In this document: positions 33,650 through 44,820 of the stretch, one piece after another
How the letters are laid out: each line of letters opens with the position of its first letter
Numbering within the stretch: the stretch's first letter is position 1
DNA from: Sepioteuthis lessoniana
Lineage: Eukaryota > Mollusca > Cephalopoda > Myopsida > Loliginidae
Assembly: GCA_963585895.1 (NCBI GenBank)
Contig: OY757904.1
Location: 64,484,961 to 64,548,960, forward strand
DNA: 64,000 nucleotides
Reading direction: 5' to 3'
The notes under the pieces: model-generated
What the model was told of the DNA's origin: nothing
The model's input: the letters and a program-made list of their open reading frames with translations, nothing else
Databases searched by the model: none
Translations under genes and position numbers: made by a program

Positions 33650-34660
33650 AGGAACAATGTTAGCCATTCACGAACACATCATCCCTAAACTCAGCATTAT
33701 TTGTTCAATTCATCAAGAAAATGAATAGTTATAATACAGTTCAAAACATTTCAAATTCGAGATTTTATGTTAAATAATTGTTCTGATAAAAAATGAGCAT
33801 AATTCTTTGATCATGGATCAAAAACTACGTTAAAATCAGCTATTTTATATTCAACTTTGAAAACACCGCAGGCCAGTTTTATGGGTATTAGAAGGGAATA
33901 TTTGAAAACATAACCGTGGAAATTGTTTTATATTTAGCCATTAAATAACTTGTACGTGGTTATATGCTGGTAAACTGGTCAATCTCACCAAACTCATCGA
34001 GAAACAGTTTTATCTAATATTTGGTTTATACAAAGATTTACTTTTAGTCAGGAACAGATACTCTAGTTTGATGATATTCTATATTGTTAATTAGTGTTGA
34101 CTCAGTTAAATAATTCTTAAACGAAGTGGTTTGGTAAAAACCTTTCAAAGCCTTATATTAAATGTTAAATAAAGAAGAAACAATAAAAGAAAGCAAAGCA
34201 GAACGATAATATAACAATACGGTTAAGAATTAATAAACATTGAATTGAAGAAATAGAAAAGAAAATTATTATAAGCAAAGTTGAAAAGATCATCTGGCTG
34301 TAAAAACAAAACAGTAATATCCTTTAAAATATATTTCTAGTACCTTTCTTTAAGCTTTTCGTGTTATGGAGCAGATATCTGAAAATATTTATAGTATCAG
34401 TTACTATAATATGTTTACTCAGTTAAATGATGAGCATGCTCTTTGCTGTTTAAAAGAAGTAAATTGGAGGTAACATTTTTAATATATTTGTTAGATGTTA
34501 AGTAGATAAGGTACGAAAATATAAAAACATGGTTATATCAATACTGTTAATAATTGTTTCATCTAAAAATACATTTTTATAAAAAAATATATGCTATTTT
34601 ATTGAATTACAAAATGAAAAAAATAAATTTGAAGTGAATAAAAAAAAAAAAAAAGATATG
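33650..34660. other. No feature seen
   Basis: AT-rich DNA without recognised content. Confidence 0.4.
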
Positions 34661-34667
34661 GTTGGAT

Positions 34668-35722
34668 GGTTGTTTGGATTTTATTGCATATCAATCTTTG
34701 TAGGTTATTTAACGCCAAATCCATTTTTAGACAAATAATCAGTTTTAATTTCAAACAATTCAGTTCAGCATGAGTACACAGTTTTATTGTCAAAAACATT
34801 TCTATTTCAAGCTATTCAGATCATTGAAACAGTTTTAATTCAGATAATTCAGTTTAGCATATGTATAGATTTTGTTTACACTCTGTTAAATAACAAAACA
34901 GTTCTATATTAAACAATTCAGTTCAGCGTAACTACAGTTTCAACCTCAAAAATAGTTCCATTTCAAATAACTCATTTTCGCATAAGTACGCAGTTTAAAT
35001 GTAAGTACATAGTTTAATTGTCAAAAATATTTTCTATTTCAAGCTATTCGGTTTAGTCAAAAACTTCTAATTCAAACAATTCAGTTTAGCGTTAGCATGT
35101 AGCTTAGTTTTATTCAACCCATAGATATGGCCCTATCAGGTGCTACCATTCCGGGCCAGAGTGGATCTGGGAGCAATGGCAATGAAGTGGTGCTCTTTAT
35201 TCCCCAAAATCCCAGCATCACTGGAACCTCACCATCTGATTGTTTAGTGTCATATCCAAAACACCTTTTTCGGGGGTTCTTACTCCTCTGCCGGGGTGCA
35301 GTCTCTGTATTCTATATTGCCGATCAGGCATTACACAGAGTTAATGTCAAAACAGTTTTATTTCAGATAATTCAGTTTAGCATAAGTACACTGTTTAGAT
35401 ATGAAATCAGTTCTGTTTCAAGCAATTCAGTTTAGCATAAATACGCAGTTTAAATGCAAAAAACTGTAAACTCTCAAAATTACGGTTTTGTTCTATTTGA
35501 CCCATAGATACGACACTTATCAGGTGCTACCACTCCGATCCGGGGGGGAACTGGGAAAGATGGCAATCAAAGGGTGCTCCGCATTCCCCAAAGCTATAGC
35601 ATTTCAGGCACCTCGTCATCAGGTTGTTAAGTGTCATATCCAGGACACTTGTTAGGTGGGGTCTTACCCGTCTGCGGAGAAAAAGTCTGTGTATTCTACA
35701 GCCCCAGCTGACTTGACAAAAT
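34668..35722 (+). repeat. R1 repeat, long composite copy
   Basis: Head at 34668 (GGTTGTTTGGATTTTATTGC), then tandem units of about 55 bp built on CAATTCAGTTTAGCATAAGT and CAGTTTAAATGTC. A tail at 35120-35330 contains ATATGGCCCTATCAGGTGCT, GGGCCAGAGTGGATCTGGGA and GTATTCTATATTGCC. Two more units follow (35.34-35.46 kb) and a second tail (35.51-35.72 kb). The tail-unit-tail order shows that unit arrays and tails can be repeated within one locus. Confidence 0.75.
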
Positions 35723-35849
35723 TAAGATATGAAAACTCACCATTTATCCTTCCAGACATATATTTTTCCAACGATTAAAAATGTGAAAGTTCTTATCTTT
35801 TCGTATTCACCGGCAAATTTTCAAGGGTTACAATATTTTAAAAGTGAAC

Positions 35850-36070
35850 ACAACTGCTTTGATTGGGTTTTATCAACCCTTGTTGGTTATTTAATATCAA
35901 ATCTCTTTTACACATATATTTTGAATTAGGGATTTATAAATACATTTTGGAGACAACGAGACTGAGCTCATTTTTTGCATATAGTTAAATATCAAGTATT
36001 TCTATCTCACACAAATAATTCTATTTACAATTAATCCTTTACTTGCTCTCTGTTAAAGTGGAGTGATGCC
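35850..36070 (+). repeat. R1 repeat, head and unit part
   Basis: Head GGGTTTTATCAACCCTTGTTG at 35862, TATTTAATATCAAATC, then a unit with AGTTAAATATCAAGTATTTC. Confidence 0.6.
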
Positions 36071-36317
36071 ATTAAATTTACATTTTAATGCTTGACAACT
36101 AACTGATCTTGACAAATTTTACTGTGTTAAAAGTTCTTTTTTGTCTTCTATCTACAGTTGTTCTCATATAGAAAAATAACACGACACAGAACATCTACAA
36201 TTGTATTTTTTGATTAAGATAACTTTAATTTTCTGATTTTGACCTATCATAAATGTTTTTTGTCTATGAAGAAAAATCATGGTAGTTTTTGTGCCTTTGA
36301 TTATACTGTTGATATAG

Positions 36318-36318
<1 letters not shown>

Positions 36319-36396
<78 letters not shown>
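36319..36396. repeat. (CA)n microsatellite
   Basis: About 38 CA units, the longest CA run in the window. Confidence 0.95.
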
Positions 36397-36397
<1 letters not shown>

Positions 36398-36461
36398 CCG
36401 TGATATTCTTTCGTCTGTGGCAATAATTACCCAGTACGCTATCCATCAATCAAAGGTATCA

Positions 36462-36860
36462 CATTGATTGATTGATTTTAATGGCGTTTTAACCCGTCTA
36501 GGTTTATTTTATGCTTCAAGCTTACGGAAATGCGTTAACTGTATGCTAGCATATACATTTTTCATGCAGCTGATACCTAAGATTTTTTTACTCGATCAAA
36601 TCGAATATGAACAGTTTTTAGCCAGATCTAATTGGCCAATAAATTGGAACCTAACTATTATTAAAACTCAAGAACAAAGGTGATCCTGAGAGTAATAGCA
36701 ATGACAGTACACTCCACACTCACCAGATCTCTAGAAATGAATTCTTGTCATCAGGTGTAGTTTTGTATCATACAAAGGAAACCACTCCATTTTTTAATGG
36801 AGTGTTCTTACCCGTCTGTAGAGTTTACAGTCGGCGTATTCTAAGATTTACTGTCAACGG
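36462..36860 (+). repeat. R1 repeat, diverged copy
   Basis: Head-like TTTTAATGGCGTTTTAACCC at 36475 and a diverged tail from 36680 (GATCCTGAGAGTAATAGC to CAGTCGGCGTATTCTAAG). No units between them. Confidence 0.55.
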
Positions 36861-36874
36861 TAAAAGCTCCCTGG

Positions 36875-37545
36875 TTCGGTTTGGTTTGGTTTAATGTAAT
36901 ATCAACATTTGTTGGTTATTTAATATCAAATCCTGTTTTTACATATATATTAGATATATGATTTGTAAGCACATTTTTCCGATGTACACAGTTAAATGAT
37001 CAAACCGTTCTTTTTCTAAACCTTCAATTTAGTTTAAGTCAACGAAGTTAAATGGTTCCAAGTATTGCTATGTATCACTAACAATTCAATTAAACATCAG
37101 AAATTTGTTTACACACGGTAAAATGATCGAATAAATTATATTCCTAACAATTTAATATAGAATAAGGCAACAAAATTAAATTGTTTCGTGTGTTGTTATG
37201 TATCACTAAAAATTCAATTGAGCATTAGTCATTTGTTTATTCTCAATAAAAGGATCTATTTCAAACAATTCAATTTAAGATAAGTCATTTATTTGCACTC
37301 AGTTTAAATGGCAAACAGTTGTATTTGACCAATTCAAAAGACCTTATCGGGTGCTACCACTCTGGACCAGAGTGGACCTGGGAGCAATGGTAATCAAGGA
37401 GCACTCCATATTTCCCAAAGCTCCAGCATTACCGGAGCTTCACCATTATATTTCTAGTGTCATATTCGGGATAAACGTCGGTAGAGGTGCCTTACTACTT
37501 TGCAGAGATGCAGTCGGTGTATTCTAATGCCTCAGGCAACTGGGT
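36875..37545 (+). repeat. R1 repeat, near-complete copy
   Basis: Head at 36875 (GGTTCGGTTTGGTTTGGTTT), units with GGTTCCAAGTATTGCTATG and CAATTCAATTTAAGATAAGT, and the tail from about 37330 (AAAAGACCTTATCGGGTGCT) to CAGTCGGTGTATTCTAATG. Confidence 0.7.
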
Positions 37546-38427
37546 CAAATCTATCTGGATCAAATCAGTAAAATTTTGAAAATGCAAAACTTTTACCTCA
37601 TTATTTGTTAGAATATTTAAATAATGTTTTATTCATACGATTGGCAATGTCATGAAAATCGATCTATTTTAATATCAAAAAATATTGATTCCTTCTGTTT
37701 ATAATAACAATAGTCTGGGGATTATTTCATTTGAATACATAAAATTATGTTTTCATTATTATTGACTAGCTCAGGTACCTGATTATGTTGGGTAAGAGCT
37801 TCTGATTTGAATCACAAGTGGTTATAATCTTCTAATTGGTATAATCTTCATCCCCGTCATAGGCCGGAGTACTATATTAAGCTCGCAAGTACTGTTTCCA
37901 TTTTTACGAAACTATATATATATATATGTTTCTTAAAGATCCAATAATTTTTGGGACAGATCATTTTTATTGATAGTCTTTTTTCTTCAAATGTGGTTTC
38001 ATCAAATATAGTGTCAGCGGAAATGATCGAAATTTATTTGATGATTGGCAAGTTACATTGTTTGATGGTTGTTGAAATTTGCTCGTTCTTTTCAAAATTG
38101 ACTAATTTCTTCGTGTATTTTACCTTTACCACCCTCCGTATTCGCTGGACCCGTAACCTTCTTGATACTTCTTATTTCTGGGCTTTGATGAATATATGCT
38201 CTAGAAGTCTACTCCAATGCGACCAAGGTCCAGTATGTTTTCCTGGAATTTCTCGACTTCTATGACCCTAATTTCCTTCGAAAATAAATTAAACATATTG
38301 CCTGATCGTATGCTAAATTGTGTTCATTCTAATAAAACATGTATTGAGAAATAAAGTTGTATCTGATCCAAGTTATGATATTTTAAAATATTTTCCTGAA
38401 AAAAAGTCGATGTAAAAGCATGGAGTC
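37546..38427. other. No feature seen
   Basis: Contains a short (TA)n at 37914-37927. The open frames are not convincing. Confidence 0.4.
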
Positions 38428-38429
38428 AC

Positions 38430-38585
38430 CGTGGTGTTGTAGTTAATGTGCTAGACTGTTACATCGCAATAAGCGTGTTCGATATTCAATCACATTATTA
38501 CATTCACTTTCGGATTAAAACCCTTCAAGAATAGTATGAACTCTCTCATCCTTCTCCGCTATGATTTAAATTATACTACCATTCC
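38430..38585 (+). mobile_element. tRNA-derived SINE, family B, diverged
   Basis: CACCGTGGTGTTGTAGTTAA resembles the family-B A-box region, CGTGTTCGATATTCAATC the B-box region, and AAAACCCTTCAAGAATAGTA the body start. The 3' end is lost against a reversed R1 head. Confidence 0.6.
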
Positions 38586-38589
38586 GGAT

Positions 38590-38645
38590 AGCTTTGACGT
38601 TAAGTAACCCATAAAGTTTATTATGCCATCAGAACCCAAGTAAAC
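38590..38645 (-). repeat. R1 repeat, reversed head fragment
   Basis: TAAGTAACCCATAAAGTTTA then TTATGCCATCAGAACCCAAG is a diverged reverse complement of the R1 head. Confidence 0.5.
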
Positions 38646-38689
38646 TATCAATGTAAAGCGTGTCTTCTAAATGTATCAAAGCATTGTTT

Positions 38690-38880
38690 ATATTTACCAA
38701 AATTGAAGTGAACAATGAACTATACTCAAAATACATATTCCATCAAGTTTTCCATTGGTCAAAAGACCTCTGAATCTCTCCTTTTGATATGGCGAGAACA
38801 TTAGCTGTTGCATTGATTCTAATTTCCTCCAAGTTCGTAACTGCCTATCGGAGGAAATTTCAGTTTCAAAAAGAAGAAAA
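38690..38880 (-). pseudogene. Mariner-type transposase, C-terminal fragment
   Basis: On the minus strand one frame reads LEEIRINATANVLAISKGEI, then QRSFDQWKTWWNMYFE. This resembles the C-terminal 'E-I-x-x-N-a-t-x-v-L-x-a-I-p-K-x-x-f-q-x-x-F-x-x-W-K-x-R-W-x-x-C' stretch of mariner transposases. Mariner enzymes cut and paste elements between inverted ends. No catalytic Asp or terminal repeat is visible, so only this fragment remains. Confidence 0.55.
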
Positions 38881-38884
38881 TGCA

Positions 38885-39640
38885 CAGATTTAGGTTTGTT
38901 AACTATAGAGAGTGATGCACTTGTAGAGTCAGATGTTTTACCAACAACTGCTATCTAGAATAACCACTGATTCGTCTAGAAAAAATTGTGATCACGTACT
39001 TGCTGACAAAGATAGGCTAAAAGTTCATATCATAATTTAATATCTACTATTCATGACTTTTTTGACAAATGTACACCTCCCAAGCTGTACAGCCCCTAAA
39101 GAAAAAGGATGTGGAATGTAAGGAGGACAAGACTGAAAACTCATTTGGTCATATTCGATGAAAGTATCTTGGTTATCCTATGAATGTTTCAGTCGACTCT
39201 TATATATTAATTCTATCGTTCAAATTTGTGAACTTCAAAGCAGGATGTAAATTCACTTTCTATTTATTATATTTAGCTGTCCATTTCCAAGTGTTGACAT
39301 GGAAACAAATTTCTTCTCTGCTTACAAAACTTAAGACATTAATTTTTTTAAAAGTAAATAGTATCCTTTATCACTTCAAGAAATTAGACCCGCAAAAATA
39401 AAAACAATCAGAGGTTTATCGGTAAAAATAATCAAGGATAAATAAATGAAGCGTAGCATTATAATCATTATAAAATTATAACTTCTAGAAATCAGAAAAA
39501 TTATTAAACTATAAATATCTATTGCGTGCAGAAGCAAAATTATGCATATTTTAATCTAATAACCATCGACTCTATTGTAAAGCAAGATTGATTTTAATTT
39601 AAAGAAGTAAAGAGAAAAGTAAAAAAGATAGGCAGAAAAC
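38885..39640. other. No feature seen
   Basis: AT-rich, nothing recognised. Confidence 0.4.
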
Positions 39641-39644
39641 ATTA

Positions 39645-40015
39645 AAGTAATTCAATATGGCCACCATTTTTTCAGTTACTGTATCAACACTCCTTCGAAA
39701 TCATTTACATGTCTTCAAAATAAATTCTTCAGATATTTTATTTCATTCCTTCTCAAAAGCAGCCTGAAGCGAACCAATGTTTGGATTGGGAAGTTGTATT
39801 TGTTTGTTTTTCTAAAACTCTGCAAATAACATAATCAAGGGATGAAGTCTGGACTTAAATCTTGTTTAATTGCTGTGCTCACAGTTTTCGCGTAGAATTT
39901 CAATTCATTAGCGTGCTTTCTAATTGACTCTGTGGGGTCCTTCTTAATCACCGTAACGAGAACAATTAAAAAGCCTTCTTTTTGTTTTTTGTTCAATTCT
40001 CAGTCCCACTTTGCC
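39645..40015 (-). pseudogene. Tc1/mariner-type transposase with internal deletion
   Basis: On the minus strand the helix-turn-helix end (KKDPTESIRKHANELK, then KTVSTAIKQDLSPD) runs straight into the C-terminal end that normally follows the second catalytic Asp (YVIWGVLE-like, then TNKYNFPIQT and NDFEGVLIQ.LKKWWPY-like). The middle of the enzyme, including the catalytic triad's first two residues, is therefore missing. The join falls at a Leu-Ser-Pro-Asp motif found at both places in intact relatives. Frameshifts add to the damage. Confidence 0.6.
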
Positions 40016-40229
40016 TTAAAAAGCTATTTCTGTTAAAAAATTATTTGCTTTGCAAAGGAATTTTTGTTTGCTTTCAGCGTAAAGCAATTTATGGAATATT
40101 TGTTGTTTATGTTCTTGCTCATTCATATGGGGACTGAATTTTGATCAAAAAATATTTGAATAATGGAGCTAATCATGAAAATTTAGATTCATAGCTTCTG
40201 TGCATAGGTATACTAAATGTGGGGTGAAG

Positions 40230-41420
40230 GTAATTTTTTTAAGAAATAGTCGAAGATTATGCTGCAGAATTTGAAATGACCGATGACAGGGATTTCAGTT
40301 TCGATCAGCTTAAGTGTTGGGTCGTTATGAATTGTCCTGAATGGGCAAAAAATGCTCGCATCGAGATTTACTTTTGGAAATCTTGGAGCCGTTTGTGATT
40401 GATTTTTTGTTGTTGATTTTTGGATGCATTTTTGCAGTTGACACTCTGTTGTGTACTTGGACTTGATGGTTATACAAAAGTCGTCAACCTATACATAATC
40501 ATCAATTCCAAGATTCAGGCAGTTGGAGATGTTGATTTTTAGATTGGAAAATATCACTACACTCCATTAAAAGACTTTCTCTACTTGATTATGGAAATTT
40601 GACTGGGTTGATCCGATTCGAATACAGAATTACCTACACGTGAAGAAGTTTATTGTGGTAACTGGCCAATCTGCTTCACATTTCCCAGTTGTATAGGTTG
40701 TTCATTATAACATATTTTTAAGTGGCCTTGTGTGCCCTCTCTAGGTCGAAATTGACTGCTATGAGATGTTGTTTTTGGATATTTGCTTCTCTCATAGAAG
40801 TTTCTAATTGGATCACATGATGCATTATAGATATTTGACTTCTAAAACTGCGCTAGGAATCAGTAATACGTTTGTTGGTTTGAATGTACCAAATTAAACT
40901 TTGCTGACCATACGCTCCATGGCTTTGAAGAGGCAGCATGTTAGTGCTACTGGGCGATAAATTTCTGGATTCCTGCAGTTTTTGCTTGGTTTAGGTATAT
41001 AGAAGATAGTATTTTCTATGAGTCTGGGAATCTACCATTTATCCAAATATCATTGAGTGTGGTTAAAAGGTAAACCAGTGATTTTTGGTAGATATTTAAG
41101 GAACTCATTACAGATTTCATTTGCGCCGACCGTTGTGCTGTGTATTTTTCCAATGGCGTCAGTTAGTACTGTTATGTTAAAAGTCTCTTGTAGTTTTCAG
41201 AGCTATAAGATTTGAAGTTAAGGCCATATTTTCCTGCATTATGTTTGAAAGTTAGGATTGACGATTGCTGTTGTTGAGTGAGGAATTTGTTGAGAAGATC
41301 TAGGTTTTGTATATGAGCTATATCTTTTGAGAGTGTTGCTTTTATGTAATTTTCCATGAGGAGTTTGATAGGAGATGGCTGAGTTTTCCTGATATTCTTT
41401 GATCATTTTCAAGATTGTAT
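40230..41420 (-). mobile_element. Jockey-group LINE fragment (RT region)
   Basis: A minus-strand copy of the same LINE as 3.3-8.1 kb: the DNA around 40.74-40.83 kb (GCTATGAGATGTTGTTTTTG) matches 5.05 kb. Coding pieces include WINGRFPDS, the region around the SCLCKTME block, and the catalytic VDDFCITIK near 40.48 kb. The endonuclease linker piece is at 41172-41357. Many stops. Both ends are truncated: no ORF1 and no RNase H. Confidence 0.75.
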
Positions 41421-41459
41421 TTATCTTGGTAGAGGAGTTAATTTTGTTCTCTTTGTTTT

Positions 41460-41830
41460 GCCAGTTATTATGTCAGCTTCCATTAGGGTTTTGCATCCTT
41501 TACGAACCCATACTACTTATATTCGTCATACAAATACCACCCGCTCTCGTCGTCTTACATAACAACTGTATTATACCAGTGGCATTGGAGGATATATAAA
41601 AAAACAACTCAGTGATAACACCAACAAATTCACATCTGTTGAAATATGAATCATCCTCACTCGTAGCACAAAAAAACATGCATCAAAAACCGCTTACAAA
41701 TCCTCGAAGCCATCGATATAAAAAATAAACAGTCAAACATAAATAAAATAGCATTCAACTCTAGCTCTAACGTATTAAACGTCTTCAACAACTCAAGTGC
41801 TAAACAAACCACCCACCTTTAATAAACTAT
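41460..41830 (+). pseudogene. Possible Penelope-like C-terminal segment
   Basis: Shifting frames on the plus strand give RLQILEAIDIKNKQSNINK then FNSSSNVLNVFN near 41.69-41.79 kb. This resembles the end of GIY-YIG endonuclease domains in Penelope-like elements (x-x-I-L-E-A-l-x-I-k-x-x-x-P-x-x-N). The GIY and YIG motifs themselves are not visible, so the call is weak. Confidence 0.4.
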
Positions 41831-42062
41831 TTCAATGAAATAAATATCGCATTCACACTAAACAAAACATTTTTAAAATCCACTCAAGACGACAAATCGA
41901 TACGATCGAAAACGTTTTGGAAGAAACTTAATTCAACTTTTCAAACATTTTCAACCTGAAACAAAAAAAAATCTTGCTAGGAAACTAGAGAAAAAGCATA
42001 AGATCATAAAAAAGAGAGTTCTGTGCTCTTTGGTCAAACTCGTATAAACAATTACTTACTGA

Positions 42063-42063
42063 C

Positions 42064-42100
<37 letters not shown>

Positions 42101-42101
42101 G
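42063..42101. repeat. (CA)n-(TA)n compound microsatellite
   Basis: About 13 CA units then 6 TA units. The LINE below starts directly at its end. Confidence 0.85.
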
Positions 42102-42776
42102 AGCCGCCGTAGGCATTGGCCTCCATGTCAATGCTCACAAAACGGAATATATGTGCTATAATCAAACAGGCGACATCTCCACACCAGACGGAACCTCTCT
42201 GAAACTGGTAGACAAATTCACCTACCAAGGAAGCAGTGTCTCATCAACCGAAAAAATCATCGACACACGGCTAACGAAGGCATGGGCAGCTATCGATAGG
42301 CTATCGATAATATGGAAATCAGACCTGACCGATAAAATGAAACGCAGTTTCTTCCACGCAGCGGTCGTATCTATACTGCTGTATGGATGCACTACTTGGA
42401 AGCTAACTAAACGGCTGGAGAAAAAGCTAGACGGAAATTACACAAGAATGCTGCGTGCAATATTGAACAAGTCCTTGCAGCAACACCCCACAAGGCACCA
42501 ACCATACGGCTACCTGTTTTCCATCACGAAAACTATCCAAGCTAGACGAACCAGACATGCAGGACATTGCTGGAGAAGTAAGGACGATGGATGTACTCCT
42601 ATGGACCCCAGAATATAGTCGGGAAAAGGCAGGACGACCAGCTCAAACATACATACAGCAGCTATGTGAAGATACTGGATGTAGCCCTGATGACCTGCCA
42701 GAGGCGATGAACGATACGGAGAATGGCGAGAGAGGGTCAGGGATATCCGTGCCTGCGGCATGACATGATGATGATT
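42102..42776 (+). mobile_element. RTE-like LINE, 5'-truncated copy
   Basis: Coding resumes just after the RT catalytic box: IGLHVNAHKTEYMCYNQ-type sequence near 42.11 kb. It is followed by the open frame 42151-42618 (KLVDKFTYQGSSVSSTE, SFFHAAVVSILLYGCTTW, LDGNYTRMLRAILNKS) and, in another frame, 42557-42763 (DVLLWTPEYS, AGRPAQTYIQQLCEDTGC). One frameshift and a stop separate the two frames. It ends in ATGATGATT and then (TA)n. It is the best-preserved copy of the family in the window, but it lacks endonuclease and RT core. Confidence 0.8.
42151..42763 (+). pseudogene. RTE-like RT ORF, post-catalytic region
   Basis: The protein part downstream of the RT core (thumb and C-terminal region) of an RTE-like LINE. 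It is read in two overlapping frames because of a frameshift near 42.58 kb at TRHAGHCWRSK. Compared with the minus-strand copy at 8.7 kb, the residues SILLYGCTTW, LDGNY, MLRAILNKS and TYIQQLC are kept. No catalytic residue is in this part. Confidence 0.75.
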
Positions 42777-42801
42777 ATATATATATATATATATATATAT
42801 C
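42777..42801. repeat. (TA)n microsatellite
   Basis: About 12 TA units at the 3' end of the LINE copy. Confidence 0.85.
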
Positions 42802-43188
42802 ATATGGTATGAATAAAACTTTAGTGTAGCTTTAAGTAAGGCACATATCATAAGCTCTAAAAAAAGGACATGAATGTTTTATTTAAAGCTATTCTAAAAG
42901 TTTGTACGCAACATAGAATATTTGTTTATTTCAAGCGCCGATGTGATGAAACCAAGTATATGCCTTTATAATACCATCAAACTTTGAGGCAAATACGGAT
43001 ACTAAAGCATGCTATTTACTTTCCCGAGGAAATTATTTTTACAACTGGTCATCCCACAATCAACAGTTAACCACATTGCAAGATCACGTGTTAAAACTAG
43101 CCTACATATTGAGAAACCGTTCTTACTAGACGAACGTCAATCCAAAACGCAAAAAATCCAACCTGTAAGCCAATATCGACAACAGTGG
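42802..43188. other. No feature seen
   Basis: AT-rich, nothing recognised. The last part could be 5' sequence of the Penelope-like element. Confidence 0.35.
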
Positions 43189-43189
43189 A

Positions 43190-44820
43190 GATTTTTTAAA
43201 ATATTTTTATCCTTCTTTGACACTATCCACCCATACCTGTTCATTACCACCTTAGATGATAAAACCGAGAACATTATACGATACAAACATAATAATTTAT
43301 TAACACATATTACAAATAAACGTTATAGATCTAAATCTCATATGTTCGACCTTAGTAATAACTTCTCGATTTATTCGTTAAATGCGATCGTGGAATTTGT
43401 TCGAAAATATGGGCTTGAATTTTGCATTCCACTCACCGGAATCATTGGAGAATTTTAATTTTCTTAATTTGAACTGCTCTTTGGCTAAATATAAAACTAC
43501 ATCCACTGATGCGTTTATAGACTTGAAAAGCACGTCTAGCTGATCTTGCCAATATGTATTGTGTATCTAATATTGATAAGTCTAATTTGTATCTACACCC
43601 TTAACACTCTAAGTCAACAGGTAATTACGCCTCCAATATTATATCTAAATCTGATAAAGGATATGTGTTGTTATACTCAGTAGGAGACTATGTCAGTTAA
43701 ATGACACTTATTCTAAATGACATTTCTGAGTTCACCCGCGAAAGCAATATTGAGGAATTTGACAAAACACCAGCACAAGAACGACGTATTCAACGTCAAA
43801 TCTGATAAAAGATTTGTGTTGTTATACTCAGTAGGTGACTATGTCAGTGAAATGACACTTATTTTAAATGACATTTCTGAGTTCACCTGCGAAAGCAATA
43901 TTGAGGAATTTGACAAAACACCAGCACAAGAACGATGTATTCAACGTCAATTACCCGGTTTTAGTAAAAAAAAAACAAACAAAAAAAACAACATCTAATC
44001 CCTATACACATCTTTGAGAAAAGTCGGCTTGTTGAATCCAAGAGATAACGGCTTAATGGTCTACCCCAAATCCATAAACCCAATACCAATGACCTATTCA
44101 ATCTATAGTTGACTCTACCCATCACCGTTTAGATAAATGGCTATCAGGCACGCTTAAACCAGTATTAAAACCATAGCACTGGATTAATGACTCATTTACC
44201 ATTGCTAAGGTTATTCAAAATACCTCTATTAATCCTAAAAAAACTTCTTATTTTGCCTATTTGATATCTCGAGCTTATACAATAATGACCAATTTGTGGA
44301 AACTATTGCCATTTGAGCGGATGCTTTATACTGCAATCATCAGGACCCCGTGCCTTTTCCAGCAACTGTTTTTTTAATAATACATATTATCACCAAATGC
44401 CTCCAGTTTAATTCTAATATCATGTATGAAGGTATTGCTATGGTCAGTTCCCTTGGCGCAGCAATAGCTTATATATTTGTTGGTTTCCAGAAGGAAAAAA
44501 AAATGAAATTCCTGGCAAACCATTTTATTATGATCAGTATGCTAAGATCTACTAGATCTGAGAGAAGACACTTTTTTCATTAACCCAACCAAACACATCC
44601 TCGTTGAAATTTACATGTACACTTGGAAACAATGACTGTCTTGTTCTAATTGAACGCACTGATTATTTTTTTTACTTCTATCTATTGAAAACGTACGTTT
44701 ACTGATTAATATACACGCTGGGGATCATTTTGACCCTTAAAGCCTAAAATGAACCTGATTAAAATCCTGCTCCACCGAACGTTATGGTTTCCTCTAAATC
44801 TGAACTTACCAATGAATTGG
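43190..44820 (+). mobile_element. Penelope-like element, N-terminal and RT part
   Basis: Penelope-like elements encode an RT related to telomerase and usually a GIY-YIG nuclease. Pieces in order: 43009-43458 frame with IYSLNAIVEFVRKYGLEFC; 43.72-43.95 kb with DYVSEMTLILNDISEF and NIEEFDKTPAQER; 44.2-44.35 kb with the FDIS-type motif A region and EDP-like HQDPVPFP; 44350-44583 with NIMYEGIAM, SSLGAAIAYIFVGFQ (the S-P-L-G-P box altered); and 44.68-44.81 kb with RTFTD.YTRWGSF-like and MNLIKILLHRTL. The catalytic Asp-Asp box is not recognisable and no GIY-YIG domain follows; the element is cut at the R3 repeat. Confidence 0.75.
43647..43948 (+). repeat. 151-bp tandem duplication inside the Penelope-like element
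   Basis: The segment starting AAATCTGATAAAGGATATGT at 43647 repeats from 43798 (AAATCTGATAAAAGATTTGT) with few differences through CAACGTCAA. The period is 151 bp, not a multiple of three, so the duplication itself shifts the reading frame. Confidence 0.9.

Noticed and set aside
34668..37545. R1 copies all in one orientation, as if a directional array
   Set aside because: Reversed R1 heads at 13.5, 14.2 and 38.6 kb show both orientations occur.
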